Source of the DNA: Clostridia bacterium
Lineage (GTDB): Bacteria; Bacillota; Clostridia; Christensenellales; Aristaeellaceae
Reading direction: 5' to 3'
Length of the DNA: 64,000 nt
Assembly: GCA_017936375.1 (NCBI GenBank)
Contig: JAGBFR010000047.1
Location: forward strand, 62,001-126,000
This document shows, in pieces, positions 50,084 to 58,214 of the stretch. The notes below the pieces were generated by a model, which saw nothing but the letters and a program-made list of their open reading frames with translations, was not told the DNA's origin and searched no databases. How positions within the stretch are numbered: position 1 is the first letter of the stretch; the number at the start of each line of letters is the position of its first letter. A program made the position numbers and the translations under genes.

Positions 50084-50157
50084 TGGGGAATTGTGTAACG
50101 GCAGCACCTACGACTCTGACTCGTATTGTCTAGGTTCGAATCCTAGTTCCCCAGCCA
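50084..50157 (+). tRNA. trnQ: tRNA-Gln (anticodon CTG)
   Basis: A 74-base cloverleaf. The acceptor TGGGGAA pairs with TTCCCCA, then discriminator G and an encoded CCA. The anticodon stem TACGA/TCGTA encloses loop CTCTGAC, giving anticodon CTG. The T loop is GTTCGAATC. CUG-reading Gln tRNAs normally accompany a TTG isoacceptor elsewhere. Confidence 0.95.
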
Positions 50158-50160
50158 TCT

Positions 50161-50235
50161 GCCTCCATGGTCAAGCGGTTAAGACGTCGCCCTCTCAAGG
50201 CGAAATCAGGGGTTCGATTCCCCTTGGAGGTGCCA
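50161..50235 (+). tRNA. trnE: tRNA-Glu (anticodon CTC)
   Basis: A 75-base cloverleaf, three bases after tRNA-Gln. The acceptor GCCTCCA pairs with TGGAGGT (terminal G-T), then discriminator G and encoded CCA. The anticodon stem TCGCC/GGCGA encloses CTCTCAA, giving anticodon CTC. The T loop is GTTCGATTC. It is co-transcribed with tRNA-Gln. Confidence 0.93.
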
Positions 50236-50238
50236 AAG

Positions 50239-50270
50239 AGCCACAGCAAGCGTTGTGGCTTTTTTCTTTT
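50239..50270 (+). terminator. Terminator of the tRNA operon
   Basis: AGCCACAGC and GTTGTGGCT pair within 50239-50260 and run into TTTTTTCTTTT. Confidence 0.9.
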
Positions 50271-50280
50271 ATCCGAGGCA

Positions 50281-50310
50281 TGGACAGTCCCTGCAGGGGA
50301 ATGGTATAAT
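50281..50310 (+). promoter_or_regulatory. Promoter of the HAD phosphatase gene
   Basis: TGGACA (50281-50286) and perfect TATAAT (50305-50310), 18-bp spacer. Confidence 0.65.
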
Positions 50311-50348
50311 CGGAGAATCCTAGAGTACAGGCAAGGCGGAGGACGCGC

Positions 50349-51011
50349 ATGAAGACCTATCTGTTTGACTTTGACGGCACGCTGGTTGATTCCATGCCCG
50401 TGTATGCGGCGATGATGCTCAATATCCTGCGCGAGCAGGGCGTGCCGCACAGCCCGGATATCATCAAGGTCACCACGCCGCTGGGCTATCGCGGCGCGGC
50501 GGAGCTGTTCGCCTCCATGGGCATGGATATGCCGGTGGAGGACATCGTGTGCATGATGACGGAGCGCGCGGTGAAGGCCTATACCTTTGATGTGCCGGCG
50601 AAGGCGCATGTGGCGGACGCGCTTGCCCGCCTCCGCGCGCGGGGCGACAGCCTGAATGTCCTCACCGCGAGCCCGCATGCGATGCTCGACCCGTGCCTCA
50701 GGCGGCTCGGGCTGTACGATCTGTTTGACAATGTGTGGTCCTGCGAGGACTTCGGCACGACAAAGGCTGATCCGCAGATCTATCACATGGCGGCCGCGCG
50801 CATGGGCCGGGCGGTGGGGGAGGTCTGGTTCCTCGACGACAACCTCGGCGCGGACAGGACGGCGAAGCAGGCGGGCATGCGCGTGTGCGGCGTGTACGAT
50901 GACTCCTCCGCGGAGTATGAGCAGGAGATCCGCGAGGCGGCGGATGTGTATATCCGCGATTTTTCGGAGATTGCGCGCATGGATGCATGGGACGCAGCGC
51001 AGGGAGAATGA
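50349..51011 (+). CDS. HAD-superfamily phosphatase, phosphoglycolate-phosphatase-like
   Basis: 220 residues. Motif I is LFDFDGTLVDSMPVY with both catalytic Asp; an alpha-helical cap (about 18-85) follows. Motif II is NVLTASPHAML, motif III the Lys in GTTKADPQIYH, and motif IV VWFLDDNLGADRTAKQAG. The cap and length fit the Gph/beta-phosphoglucomutase class, which dephosphorylates small sugar or organic phosphates. The substrate is unknown. It has its own promoter and terminator. Confidence 0.92.
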   Translation: MKTYLFDFDGTLVDSMPVYAAMMLNILREQGVPHSPDIIKVTTPLGYRGAAELFASMGMDMPVEDIVCMMTERAVKAYTFDVPAKAHVADALARLRARGDSLNVLTASPHAMLDPCLRRLGLYDLFDNVWSCEDFGTTKADPQIYHMAAARMGRAVGEVWFLDDNLGADRTAKQAGMRVCGVYDDSSAEYEQEIREAADVYIRDFSEIARMDAWDAAQGE

Positions 51012-51021
51012 ATCATAAGGA

Positions 51022-51046
51022 AGCGCCGCAGGCAGCGGCGCTTTTT
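51022..51046 (+). terminator. Terminator of the HAD phosphatase gene
   Basis: AGCGCCGC (51022-51029) pairs with GCGGCGCT (51035-51042), followed by TTTTT. Confidence 0.88.
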
Positions 51047-51080
51047 CTATGCAGCCGGCGCGGACGCTGCAGATTTTTCG

Positions 51081-51109
51081 TTGACACTCCGCTGTGCAGC
51101 ATATATAAT
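51081..51109 (+). promoter_or_regulatory. Consensus promoter of the iron-type ABC importer operon
   Basis: Perfect TTGACA (51081-51086) and perfect TATAAT (51104-51109) with 17-bp spacer. Such a strong promoter would normally need a repressor; no clear Fur box was seen in the 80-base leader. Confidence 0.8.
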
Positions 51110-51189
51110 CAATAGTAGCAAAAGGCTGAACAGCCTGCATAAACCGACGACCTGTTTATGCGAAAACAAAGAAAAGGAGACGAACATCT

Positions 51190-52260
51190 ATGAAGAAGCT
51201 GCTTACGTTGGTTCTTGCGCTCATGCTCGTGCTCAGCTGCGCCATCGCCGCCGCCGAGATCGATCCCGCGCTGATCGCCGCCGCTCAGGAAGAGGGCGAG
51301 CTGGTCGTCTATGGCTCTTGCGAGGAGCCGTATCTGGCCGCTGCTGCCAAGCACTTTGAGGAGCTCTACGGCATCAAGACGTACTATCAGCGTCTGTCCA
51401 CCGGCGAGGTGCAGGCGAAGATCAATGAGGAAGCGGGCAATCCGTCCGGCGACGTCTGGTTCGGCGGCACGACCGATCCCTACAACGAGAGCGCCAAGGC
51501 CGGCCTGCTGACCGCCTATGAAGCGGCGAACGCCGCCGATCTGGCCGCCCCGATGTACCGCGACGCCGACGGCTACTGGTACGGCATCTACAAGGGCATC
51601 CTGGGCTTCATGGTCAACACCGAGGAGCTTGCCCGCCTGGGTCTGGAAGCGCCCAAGGGCTGGGACGACCTGCTCAAGCCGGAATACAAGGATCTCGTCT
51701 GGCTCTCCAACCCGAACACCGCCGGCACCGCGAAGCTGATCATCAACACCATGGTTCAGCTCAAGGGCCATGACGAAGCCATGAAGTACTTCGTCGAGCT
51801 CGACAAGAATGTCCAGCAGTACACCAAGTCCGGCTCCGGCCCGTCCAAGAAGGTCGGCATCGGCGAGTGCGTCATCGGCGTGGGCTTTCTGCACGACGGC
51901 ATCGCGCAGATCCTGCAGGGCTATGACAACATCGCCCTGGTGATCCCGTCCGAGGGCACGAGCTTTGAGATCGGCGCGACCGCGATCTTCGAGGGCTGCG
52001 CGCATCCGAACGCTGCGAAGCTGTGGATCGAGTACGCGCTCTCTCCGGAGTGCGTGGAGCTGGCTGACGACGCCGAGAGCTATCAGTTCCTGGTCATCAA
52101 CTCCGCCCAGCAGCCGTCCGCGGTCGAGCCCTTCGGCCTTGACCCGAACAACGTCATCGACTATGACTTTGAGGACGCCAAGAACAACACCACTCAGTAT
52201 GTTCAGGACTTCTTCAACGCCATCGGCGCCGCTGCCGACGGCCGCTTCAAGACCGAGTAA
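51190..52260 (+). CDS. ABC transporter substrate-binding protein, Fe(III)/AfuA-like
   Basis: 356 residues with a signal sequence (KKLLTLVLALMLVLSCAIAAA; cleavage after AxA or lipidation at Cys). The mature part is a type-II binding protein of the ferric-ion/AfuA group. It has GELVVYGSCEEPYLAAAAKHF, TYYQRLSTGEVQAKINEE, SGDVWFGGTTDPYNESAKAGLL, WLSNPNTAGTAKLIINT and PNAAKLWIEYALSPE. Relatives bind Fe3+, sometimes with bicarbonate, or sugar phosphates. The Tyr ligands expected of FbpA are not certain, so the cargo could differ. It is the first gene of an importer operon. Confidence 0.9.
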   Translation: MKKLLTLVLALMLVLSCAIAAAEIDPALIAAAQEEGELVVYGSCEEPYLAAAAKHFEELYGIKTYYQRLSTGEVQAKINEEAGNPSGDVWFGGTTDPYNESAKAGLLTAYEAANAADLAAPMYRDADGYWYGIYKGILGFMVNTEELARLGLEAPKGWDDLLKPEYKDLVWLSNPNTAGTAKLIINTMVQLKGHDEAMKYFVELDKNVQQYTKSGSGPSKKVGIGECVIGVGFLHDGIAQILQGYDNIALVIPSEGTSFEIGATAIFEGCAHPNAAKLWIEYALSPECVELADDAESYQFLVINSAQQPSAVEPFGLDPNNVIDYDFEDAKNNTTQYVQDFFNAIGAAADGRFKTE

Positions 52261-52305
52261 TCCGGCCTGAACCGGCTGTGCATCGCGCATAATCCTTAGA
52301 ACACG

Positions 52306-52337
52306 AGGGGATGGAGGCGAATGCCCCATCCCCTTTC
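52306..52337 (+). terminator. Intra-operon hairpin between binding protein and permease genes
   Basis: AGGGGATGG (52306-52314) pairs with CCATCCCCT (52326-52334), followed by TTCC. It covers a possible early ATG (52311) and probably attenuates permease expression. Confidence 0.65.
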
Positions 52338-52361
52338 CTTATCGCTGAGCAAGAGGGGTGC

Positions 52362-54308
52362 ATGCCCGTGAAAACTCGTCAAAGCGCGGCGCTGGAGCGG
52401 AAGAAATTCTTTGCCGATCCGGTGATGATCGTGACCATTGCGCTTCTGATCGTCCTCCTGGCGCTGTTTATTCTCTATCCGCTGGCCATGCTGCTGCTGG
52501 ACAGCGTCTATGTGCGCAATACCAATCTCGTCCCGCTGGAGTCCGTTCAGGACAGGACGGCCCAGATCCCCTATGCGGAGGACGGCACCATCCGCATCCT
52601 CAACAACAAGGGCAAGGAAGCCGCTGTTTCCCTCGATGGGATCGACGGCGCATTCGGCTATCTGTTTGCCAAGAACGGGCGCGTCTATAAGGAAGGAGAC
52701 GAGCTCAAGGCGGGGAATGTCTATGTCAAGGTGCAGGAAAACCATCTGACCTTGGACGCCTTCCCCAGAATCTTTGCGGATTATACGTTCAACAGGGCGT
52801 TTTACAATACGCTGCTGCTGGGCATGATCACGGGCTTCGGATCGGTGATCATCGGCCTGCTCTTCGCCTATGTGGACTGCTACGTCAATGTGCGCTCCCG
52901 CGTGACGCGGAAGATGTTTGATGTGGTGTCGATGCTGCCGGTCGTCTCCCCTCCGTTCGTCCTGTCCCTGTCGATGATCCTGCTCTTTGGCCGCGGCGGC
53001 CTGATCACCCGCGAGCTGCTGGGCATCTACGACAGCGACGTGTACGGCCTTGGCGGCATTGCGATCGTGCAGATTCTCACGTTCTTCCCGGTGTGCTATA
53101 TGATGCTCAAGGGCCTGCTCAAGAACATCGATCCCTCGATGGAGGAGGCCGCGCGCAATATGGGCGCCAGCCGGATGAAGGTCTTTACCACCGTGACGCT
53201 GCCGCTGATGCTCCCGGGCCTTGGCAATGCGTTCCTGGTGACGTTCATAGAGTCCGTGGCGGATTTTGCCAATCCGATGATGATCGGCGGCGACTATGAC
53301 ACGCTGGCCACGACCATCTACCTGCGCATCACGGGCGGCAGCTATGACACCAACGGCGCTGCGGCGATGGCCGTCGTGCTGCTGGGCATCACGCTGGTGC
53401 TCTTCCTGATCCAGAAGTATTACCTCGAGGCGAAGACGGCAGCGACGCTGACCGGCAAGGCCAGCCGCGCCCGCGCGCTGATCGACGACAGGAGCGTGCG
53501 CCTCCCGCTGGTGACGGCCTGCTCGCTGCTCTCCGCGTTCGTCATCATGATGTATGTCGCCATCCCGTTCGGCGCGCTCTTCAAGCTCTGGGGCCGCGAC
53601 TACAGCCTGAGCCTCAAGTGGTTTAACCAGCTCTTCCGCGACGACGGCTTCAAGGCGTTCACGGATTCCTTCGTCCTCTCGCTGATCGCCTCGCCGATCA
53701 CGGCGCTGCTCTCGATGATCATCTCCTATCTGGTGGTCAAGAAGCGGTTCCGCGCGAAGGGCTTCATCGAGTTCGTCTCGATGCTGGCGATGGCCGTGCC
53801 CGGCACGGTGCTGGGCGTGGGCTTCATCCGCGGCTTTGCCAACGGCATCTTCCGCACGGGCGTCATGCAGGGCATCTACGGCACGGGCGTGATCCTCGTG
53901 ATCGTGTTCGTCGTGCGCTCTCTGCCCGTCGGCACGCGCAGCGGCATCTCCGCCCTGCGGCAGATCGATAAATCCATCGAGGAATCCGCGTACGATCTGG
54001 GCGCGGGCAGCGCGAAGGTCTTTGTCTCCGTGACGCTCCCGCTGATCAAGGATTCCTTCCTGAGCGGCCTTGTGACCACCTTTGTCCGCTCCATCACCGC
54101 CATCAGCGCCATCATCCTGCTGGTGACGCCGCGCTATCTGCTCATCACCTGCCGGATCAATGAATTCGCGGAGAAGGGCGCCTACGGCGTGGCCTGCGCA
54201 TATGCGACCATCCTGATCGCCATCGTCTATGCGTCGATTGTGGTCATGAATTTCTGCATCAAGCATTTTGGCACCAGCAAACAGGTGCGCATAAAGGAGA
54301 GTGAATGA
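52362..54308 (+). CDS. Iron-type ABC transporter permease, two-domain (FbpB/AfuB-like)
   Basis: 648 residues from ATG 52362 (AAGAGGGG upstream); ATG 52311 lies inside a hairpin. Two fused permease units of about six helices each follow. Each has an E-A-A coupling loop: MEEAARNMGASRMKVFTTVT and IEESAYDLGAGSAKVFVSVT. The first extracytoplasmic loop (about residues 45-140) is unusually long and folded-looking (TIRILNNKGKEAAVSLDG), which is not typical of FbpB. The two-domain plan matches ferric iron and related importers. The stop overlaps the ATPase start in an ATGA. Confidence 0.9.
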   Translation: MPVKTRQSAALERKKFFADPVMIVTIALLIVLLALFILYPLAMLLLDSVYVRNTNLVPLESVQDRTAQIPYAEDGTIRILNNKGKEAAVSLDGIDGAFGYLFAKNGRVYKEGDELKAGNVYVKVQENHLTLDAFPRIFADYTFNRAFYNTLLLGMITGFGSVIIGLLFAYVDCYVNVRSRVTRKMFDVVSMLPVVSPPFVLSLSMILLFGRGGLITRELLGIYDSDVYGLGGIAIVQILTFFPVCYMMLKGLLKNIDPSMEEAARNMGASRMKVFTTVTLPLMLPGLGNAFLVTFIESVADFANPMMIGGDYDTLATTIYLRITGGSYDTNGAAAMAVVLLGITLVLFLIQKYYLEAKTAATLTGKASRARALIDDRSVRLPLVTACSLLSAFVIMMYVAIPFGALFKLWGRDYSLSLKWFNQLFRDDGFKAFTDSFVLSLIASPITALLSMIISYLVVKKRFRAKGFIEFVSMLAMAVPGTVLGVGFIRGFANGIFRTGVMQGIYGTGVILVIVFVVRSLPVGTRSGISALRQIDKSIEESAYDLGAGSAKVFVSVTLPLIKDSFLSGLVTTFVRSITAISAIILLVTPRYLLITCRINEFAEKGAYGVACAYATILIAIVYASIVVMNFCIKHFGTSKQVRIKESE

Positions 54309-55390
54309 CCATGGCCGGCAAGGAAAAGAAGGGCGTGCGCCTTGAACATATTTCCAAAATCTACAAGGATCCCAAGACGGGCAAGGACTTTTACGCCGTC
54401 AACGACGTCTCCCTTGACATTGCGCCGGGCAGCTTTGTGACGCTGCTGGGTCCGTCCGGCTGCGGCAAGACGACCACCCTGCGCATGATCGCGGGCTTTG
54501 AGAGCCCGGACGCGGGCGAGATCTATCTGGGCAGCGACCCGATCAACGCCCTCACCCCCAACAAGCGCGACACGGCGATGGTCTTCCAGAGCTATGCGCT
54601 CTTCCCGCATTACAATGTGTATGACAATATCGCCTATGGCCTGAAGCTGCGCAAGGTGCCCAAGAAGGAGATGGACGAGCGCGTGGCGCGGATCCTCGAT
54701 CTGGTCGAGCTCACCGGCATGGAGAGCCGTATGACCAATCAGCTCTCCGGCGGCCCGCAGCAGCGCGTCGCGCTGGCCCGCGCGATGGTCGTGGAGCCGG
54801 GCGTGCTGCTCTTTGACGAGCCGCTGTCCAATCTGGATGCGAAGCTGCGCGTCTCCATGCGCACGGAAATCCGCCGCATCCAGCAGACGCTGGGCATCAC
54901 CGCCGTCTATGTCACGCACGATCAGGCGGAGGCGATGGCCATCTCCGACAATATCATCATCATGAACAAGGGCGTGATCGCGCAGATGGGCACGCCGGAG
55001 GAGGTCTATTACCATCCGAAGAGCGAGTTCGTCGCGGACTTCATCGGCGAGGTCAATTTCCTCGAGGGCGTTGTGAGCGCGGCGGACGGCGAGGGCTGTG
55101 TCGTCTCCATTCAGGGGCATCCCGTCCGGGTGGAGAAGGCGGACGGCTTCGCCGCAGGCCAGGCGTGCAAGGTCGTGCTGCGGCCGGAGGCCGGCATCCT
55201 CGCGGACAGCGGCGATATCCCGTGCCGCGTGGTGCTCTCCTGCTTCATGGGCGCCTATCAGAATTACCACGTGATGGTCGGCGACACGCTGGTCAAGCTG
55301 GCGGACTACTGCCCGGCGGGGCGCAGGGTGTACCGCGTCGGGGAGACGGCGTATCTCTCCTTCCGCCCGGGCTGCGTGAATATGCTTTGA
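54305..55390 (+). CDS. ABC transporter ATPase, FbpC/AfuC/PotA-like
   Basis: 361 residues from ATG 54305, which overlaps the permease stop; AAAGGAG is five bases upstream. The nucleotide-binding domain has Walker A GPSGCGKTT, the Q-loop MVFQSYALFPHYNVYDNI, and Walker B VLLFDEPLSNLDAKLR with the H-loop YVTHDQAEAM. A TOBE-type domain occupies about 240-361. The signature reads LSGGPQQRVALARAM; the usual Q after LSGG is P. Family importers carry ferric iron, thiamine, spermidine or sugar phosphates; the binding protein favours iron. Confidence 0.93.
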   Translation: MTMAGKEKKGVRLEHISKIYKDPKTGKDFYAVNDVSLDIAPGSFVTLLGPSGCGKTTTLRMIAGFESPDAGEIYLGSDPINALTPNKRDTAMVFQSYALFPHYNVYDNIAYGLKLRKVPKKEMDERVARILDLVELTGMESRMTNQLSGGPQQRVALARAMVVEPGVLLFDEPLSNLDAKLRVSMRTEIRRIQQTLGITAVYVTHDQAEAMAISDNIIIMNKGVIAQMGTPEEVYYHPKSEFVADFIGEVNFLEGVVSAADGEGCVVSIQGHPVRVEKADGFAAGQACKVVLRPEAGILADSGDIPCRVVLSCFMGAYQNYHVMVGDTLVKLADYCPAGRRVYRVGETAYLSFRPGCVNML

Positions 55391-55400
55391 CGGAGGCTGC

Positions 55401-56579
55401 ATGAATTACCGCAAGGATAAATACGGAAACGACGTCTCGATTCTCGGCTTTGGGTGTATGCGGTTTTCCTCGACGATGGGGAAGATCGACGTCAAGAAGG
55501 CGGAGCAGGAGATCATGGCGGCGTACAGGGCCGGCGTCAATCACTTTGACACGGCGTACATCTACCCCGGCAGCGAGGCGCTCCTCGGCGAGGTCCTCGA
55601 GCGCAATGGCATCCGCGACAAGGTGAGGATCGCGACCAAGCTGCCGCATTACCTGATCAAGAGCCGCGAGGGGATTGAGAAGGTCTTCCGCGAGGAGCTC
55701 GCGCGCCTGCGCACGGATTATGTGGATGTGTACCTCATGCACATGCTCACCGACGTGCAGACATGGGAGAAGCTCAAGGATCTCGGCATCGTCGAATGGC
55801 TGGAGGAGAAGAAGCGGAGCGGCGAGATCCGCCAGGTCGGCTTCTCCTATCACGGCAACAGCGACATGTTCTGCCAGATGGTCGACGCCTACGACTGGGA
55901 TATGTGCCTGATCCAGTATAATTATCTGGACGAGCATTCCCAGGCGGGTAGGAAGGGCCTGCATTACGCGCACGCCAAGGGGCTGCCGGTGTTCATCATG
56001 GAGCCGCTGCGCGGGGGCAAGCTGGTCAGCCATCTGCCCGAGGCGGCAAAGCGCGTCATGGCGGAGCACGATGTGCAGCACACGCCGGCGCAGTGGGCTT
56101 TCCGCTGGCTGTGGGATCAGAAGGAGGTCACCTGCGTCCTCTCCGGCATGAACAGCCTGGAGATGGTGGAGGACAACTGCGCCACGGCCTCCTCCGCGCA
56201 GCCGGGCGAACTGACGGCGGGGGATCAGGCGATGCTCGCCAAGGTCGTCGAGGCCATCCGCAGCGCGATGAAGGTTGGCTGCACGGGCTGCGGCTACTGC
56301 ATGCCCTGCCCGAAGAACGTCGATATCCCCGGCACGTTCGCCGCGTACAACCACTGCTTCACCGAGGGGAAATCCTCCGCGATGTGGGAGTATGTCAAGT
56401 GCACGGCGCTGCGCAGGACGTCGACCGCGGCCTCCAACTGTGTGTCCTGCGGCAAGTGCGAGCAGCACTGCCCGCAGCATATCGCCATCCGCGACGAGCT
56501 GAAAAACGCCAGCCGCGCGCTGGAGACGCCGTTCTACCGGCTCATCCGCCGCGTGATTCGCCTGTTCAGAGCGTACTGA
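55401..56579 (+). CDS. Aldo/keto reductase fused to a ferredoxin-type 4Fe-4S domain
   Basis: 392 residues. Residues 1-280 are an aldo/keto reductase barrel: ILGFGCMRFSS, GVNHFDTAYIYPGSEALLG with the active Asp and Tyr, RIATKLPHYL with the Lys, and VGFSYHG with the His. From about 290 on, two Cys-rich groups follow: CTGCGYCMPCPKNVDIP, and later CVSCGKCEQHCPQHIAI. These are ligands for a 4Fe-4S cluster or pair. Such fusions are common in anaerobes and may couple flavin- or ferredoxin-dependent reduction. It starts ten bases after the ABC ATPase stop, so it is in the operon. It may reduce the ferric substrate or another compound, but that is inference. Confidence 0.92.
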   Translation: MNYRKDKYGNDVSILGFGCMRFSSTMGKIDVKKAEQEIMAAYRAGVNHFDTAYIYPGSEALLGEVLERNGIRDKVRIATKLPHYLIKSREGIEKVFREELARLRTDYVDVYLMHMLTDVQTWEKLKDLGIVEWLEEKKRSGEIRQVGFSYHGNSDMFCQMVDAYDWDMCLIQYNYLDEHSQAGRKGLHYAHAKGLPVFIMEPLRGGKLVSHLPEAAKRVMAEHDVQHTPAQWAFRWLWDQKEVTCVLSGMNSLEMVEDNCATASSAQPGELTAGDQAMLAKVVEAIRSAMKVGCTGCGYCMPCPKNVDIPGTFAAYNHCFTEGKSSAMWEYVKCTALRRTSTAASNCVSCGKCEQHCPQHIAIRDELKNASRALETPFYRLIRRVIRLFRAY

Positions 56580-56601
56580 TCCGGATATACCCAAAAAGAA
56601 G

Positions 56602-56657
56602 AACGCGTCCATCCGCGCTTTCCCAAAGGCAATGGGGAAGGGGATGGACGCGTTTTA
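56602..56657 (+). terminator. Terminator of the iron-type importer operon
   Basis: A perfect 13-bp stem (56602-56614 with 56642-56654) is followed by TTTT, with a second small stem in the loop. Confidence 0.85.
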
Positions 56658-56746
56658 TGATGGGAGACTGCACAGAATCACATGCTGCGGACTCCGTGCG
56701 GCTTAAGGGTGTAAAGCAGTTCGGAAACGGGGGCAGCCATCGGCAC

Positions 56747-57871
56747 TCAGAACACGAGGTCGCCCGGGCGGTAGCCCTCCGGCAGCTCCTCTTCCTCGAC
56801 AAAATGGAAATCCTCGTCCTCCAGCGTCGGAAGGAAGAAGGCATAGGGGTAGCTGTCAAACTCGCAGGCGTAGCTGCTCGCGCCGAACCAGCCGCCCTCC
56901 TTCGCCTTGAGGTTGAGGTCGCGGGCGAACTTGGTGTCGTTGGAGCAGTCGTGCACGACGATGTCCCAGCCCTCGTCGTCCGCGATCTTCATGAATTTCA
57001 TCGTCAGCTCACGGCTCCAGATGGGGGAGATGTAGCCCTGACGCGCCATGTACATCGGCTCGCCCTCGTAGTTGGCGATGTTGTTGGGGTTCAGGTGGAG
57101 CTCGGCGCAGTTGATGAAGTCGATGCCGGTGGAGAGGATGCGCTCCTTCTTGGCGAAGAAGGCCTCGAAGAAGTCCGGGGTCATCGGCGTCTCGATGCCG
57201 ACATAGGGGATGTATTTCTTCGCCGTGCGGATGTTCTCGATCACGTTGTCCGCGCAGTTCACGCCGCCGAGGTTAAAGCGCAGCTCGTCAAGGCCGGCCT
57301 CGCCGAGGGCGCGCAGATTCTCTTCCGTGCAGAGGGTGCCGTTGGTGTACATATGCTGATGGATGCCGGCCTCGTGGAAGCGGCGGATCACGCCGTAATA
57401 CTTTTCGATCTCCATGAACGGCTCGAGATACACATAGGACACGCCGGTGGGCTTGTTGGGCATGGAGAGCAGCAGCGGCAGGTCCTTCTCGTAGAACTTT
57501 GTGCCGCCGATCTCCCACATGCCCTCGCCGATGGGCGGCTGGCAGTCGAGCGCGCCGTAGTTATAGCAGAAGCGGCACTGGACGTTGCACTTGTTCGTCT
57601 TGCGGATGGCGGACAGGCCCGTGCCCAGCAGGCAGGAGCGGCAGCCGCGGGAGAAATTCTCCTCCTTGCCGACGAAGAGCGTGCGCCCCTGAAGGGACTT
57701 GAGGCCCTTGATCTGCGCCTTGAGCGCGTCGCGGCGGGCGTCGCAGGCCGCGTCGATCTGCGCGAAGACGGCGAGGGCGATCTCCTGCTGGCGGGGCAGA
57801 AGGGGCTCGTCCTCCGGCAGCATGGCAAAGAACTGGAACCAGAGCAGCGCGTCGCGCTTGGATATCTTCAT
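56747..57871 (-). CDS. Radical SAM protein, function unknown
   Basis: 374 residues with ATG 57869-57871. The radical SAM cluster motif is KCNVQCRFCYNYG (C95, C99, C102). A second Cys pair (RGCRSCLLG, C77 and C80) precedes it, and several later Cys are scattered (LCTEEN, NCAD, NCAEL, HDCSND). The barrel shows VSYVYLEPFMEIEKYY and YTNGTLCTEENLRALGE, the usual SAM-binding strands, and a shift to LRFNLGGVN. The extreme C-terminus is acidic. No peptide precursor, sulfatase or cofactor gene is beside it. The substrate is unknown; the pre-motif Cys pair recalls maturases. Confidence 0.85.
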   Translation of the reverse strand: MKISKRDALLWFQFFAMLPEDEPLLPRQQEIALAVFAQIDAACDARRDALKAQIKGLKSLQGRTLFVGKEENFSRGCRSCLLGTGLSAIRKTNKCNVQCRFCYNYGALDCQPPIGEGMWEIGGTKFYEKDLPLLLSMPNKPTGVSYVYLEPFMEIEKYYGVIRRFHEAGIHQHMYTNGTLCTEENLRALGEAGLDELRFNLGGVNCADNVIENIRTAKKYIPYVGIETPMTPDFFEAFFAKKERILSTGIDFINCAELHLNPNNIANYEGEPMYMARQGYISPIWSRELTMKFMKIADDEGWDIVVHDCSNDTKFARDLNLKAKEGGWFGASSYACEFDSYPYAFFLPTLEDEDFHFVEEEELPEGYRPGDLVF

Positions 57872-57919
57872 GGTCTTCCTCCAAAATCAGTTCGCATATG
57901 GAAATGAGCATACCCGATT

Positions 57920-57948
57920 ATTATAGCACGGAAACGGTATGGAGGCAA
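57920..57948 (-). promoter_or_regulatory. Promoter of the radical SAM gene
   Basis: On the minus strand TTGCCT (57948-57943) and TATAAT (57925-57920), 17-bp spacer. Confidence 0.65.
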
Positions 57949-58003
57949 TCTCCCTGCATCATCGCCTGAGTGCAGAGGGCTGCATGAAAAAAGCCCGGCA
58001 AGC

Positions 58004-58150
58004 ACTCCCCCAGTCTGCCTGCGGCAGCCAGCCCCCTCAAGAGGGGGCCTTCAACGATCCTTATCAGAAATAAGAAGATTGTTCTCTGATAAGGGCTTTG
58101 AGACCTCCCTCCTGAGGGAGGGGGACCATCCGAAGGATGGCGGAAGGAGT
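58004..58150. repeat. Palindromic repeat, 150-bp family, copy D (opposite orientation)
   Basis: An ACTCC end at 58004 and GGAGT at 58150. The left half is CTGCC-TGC-GGCAG and CCCCCTC/GAGGGGG; the right half is CCTCCCTC/GAGGGAGG and CCATCC-GAA-GGATGG. It is the reverse complement of the plan seen in copies A-C. The gap 57872-58214 contains no gene. Confidence 0.8.
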
Positions 58151-58214
58151 GATGCAGGGATGGCTTTTACTGTCAGCTTGGCAGTAACATGCAGGGATAT
58201 TGTTTTGTCGTTCT

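Noticed and set aside
50084..50235. tRNA genes as an integration site
   Set aside because: Neither tRNA 3' end is duplicated nearby and no integrase is present; flanking genes look like ordinary chromosome.
51110..51189. A Fur box in the importer leader
   Set aside because: No sequence close to the 19-bp GATAATGAT-type inverted repeat was seen, so iron regulation is not claimed.
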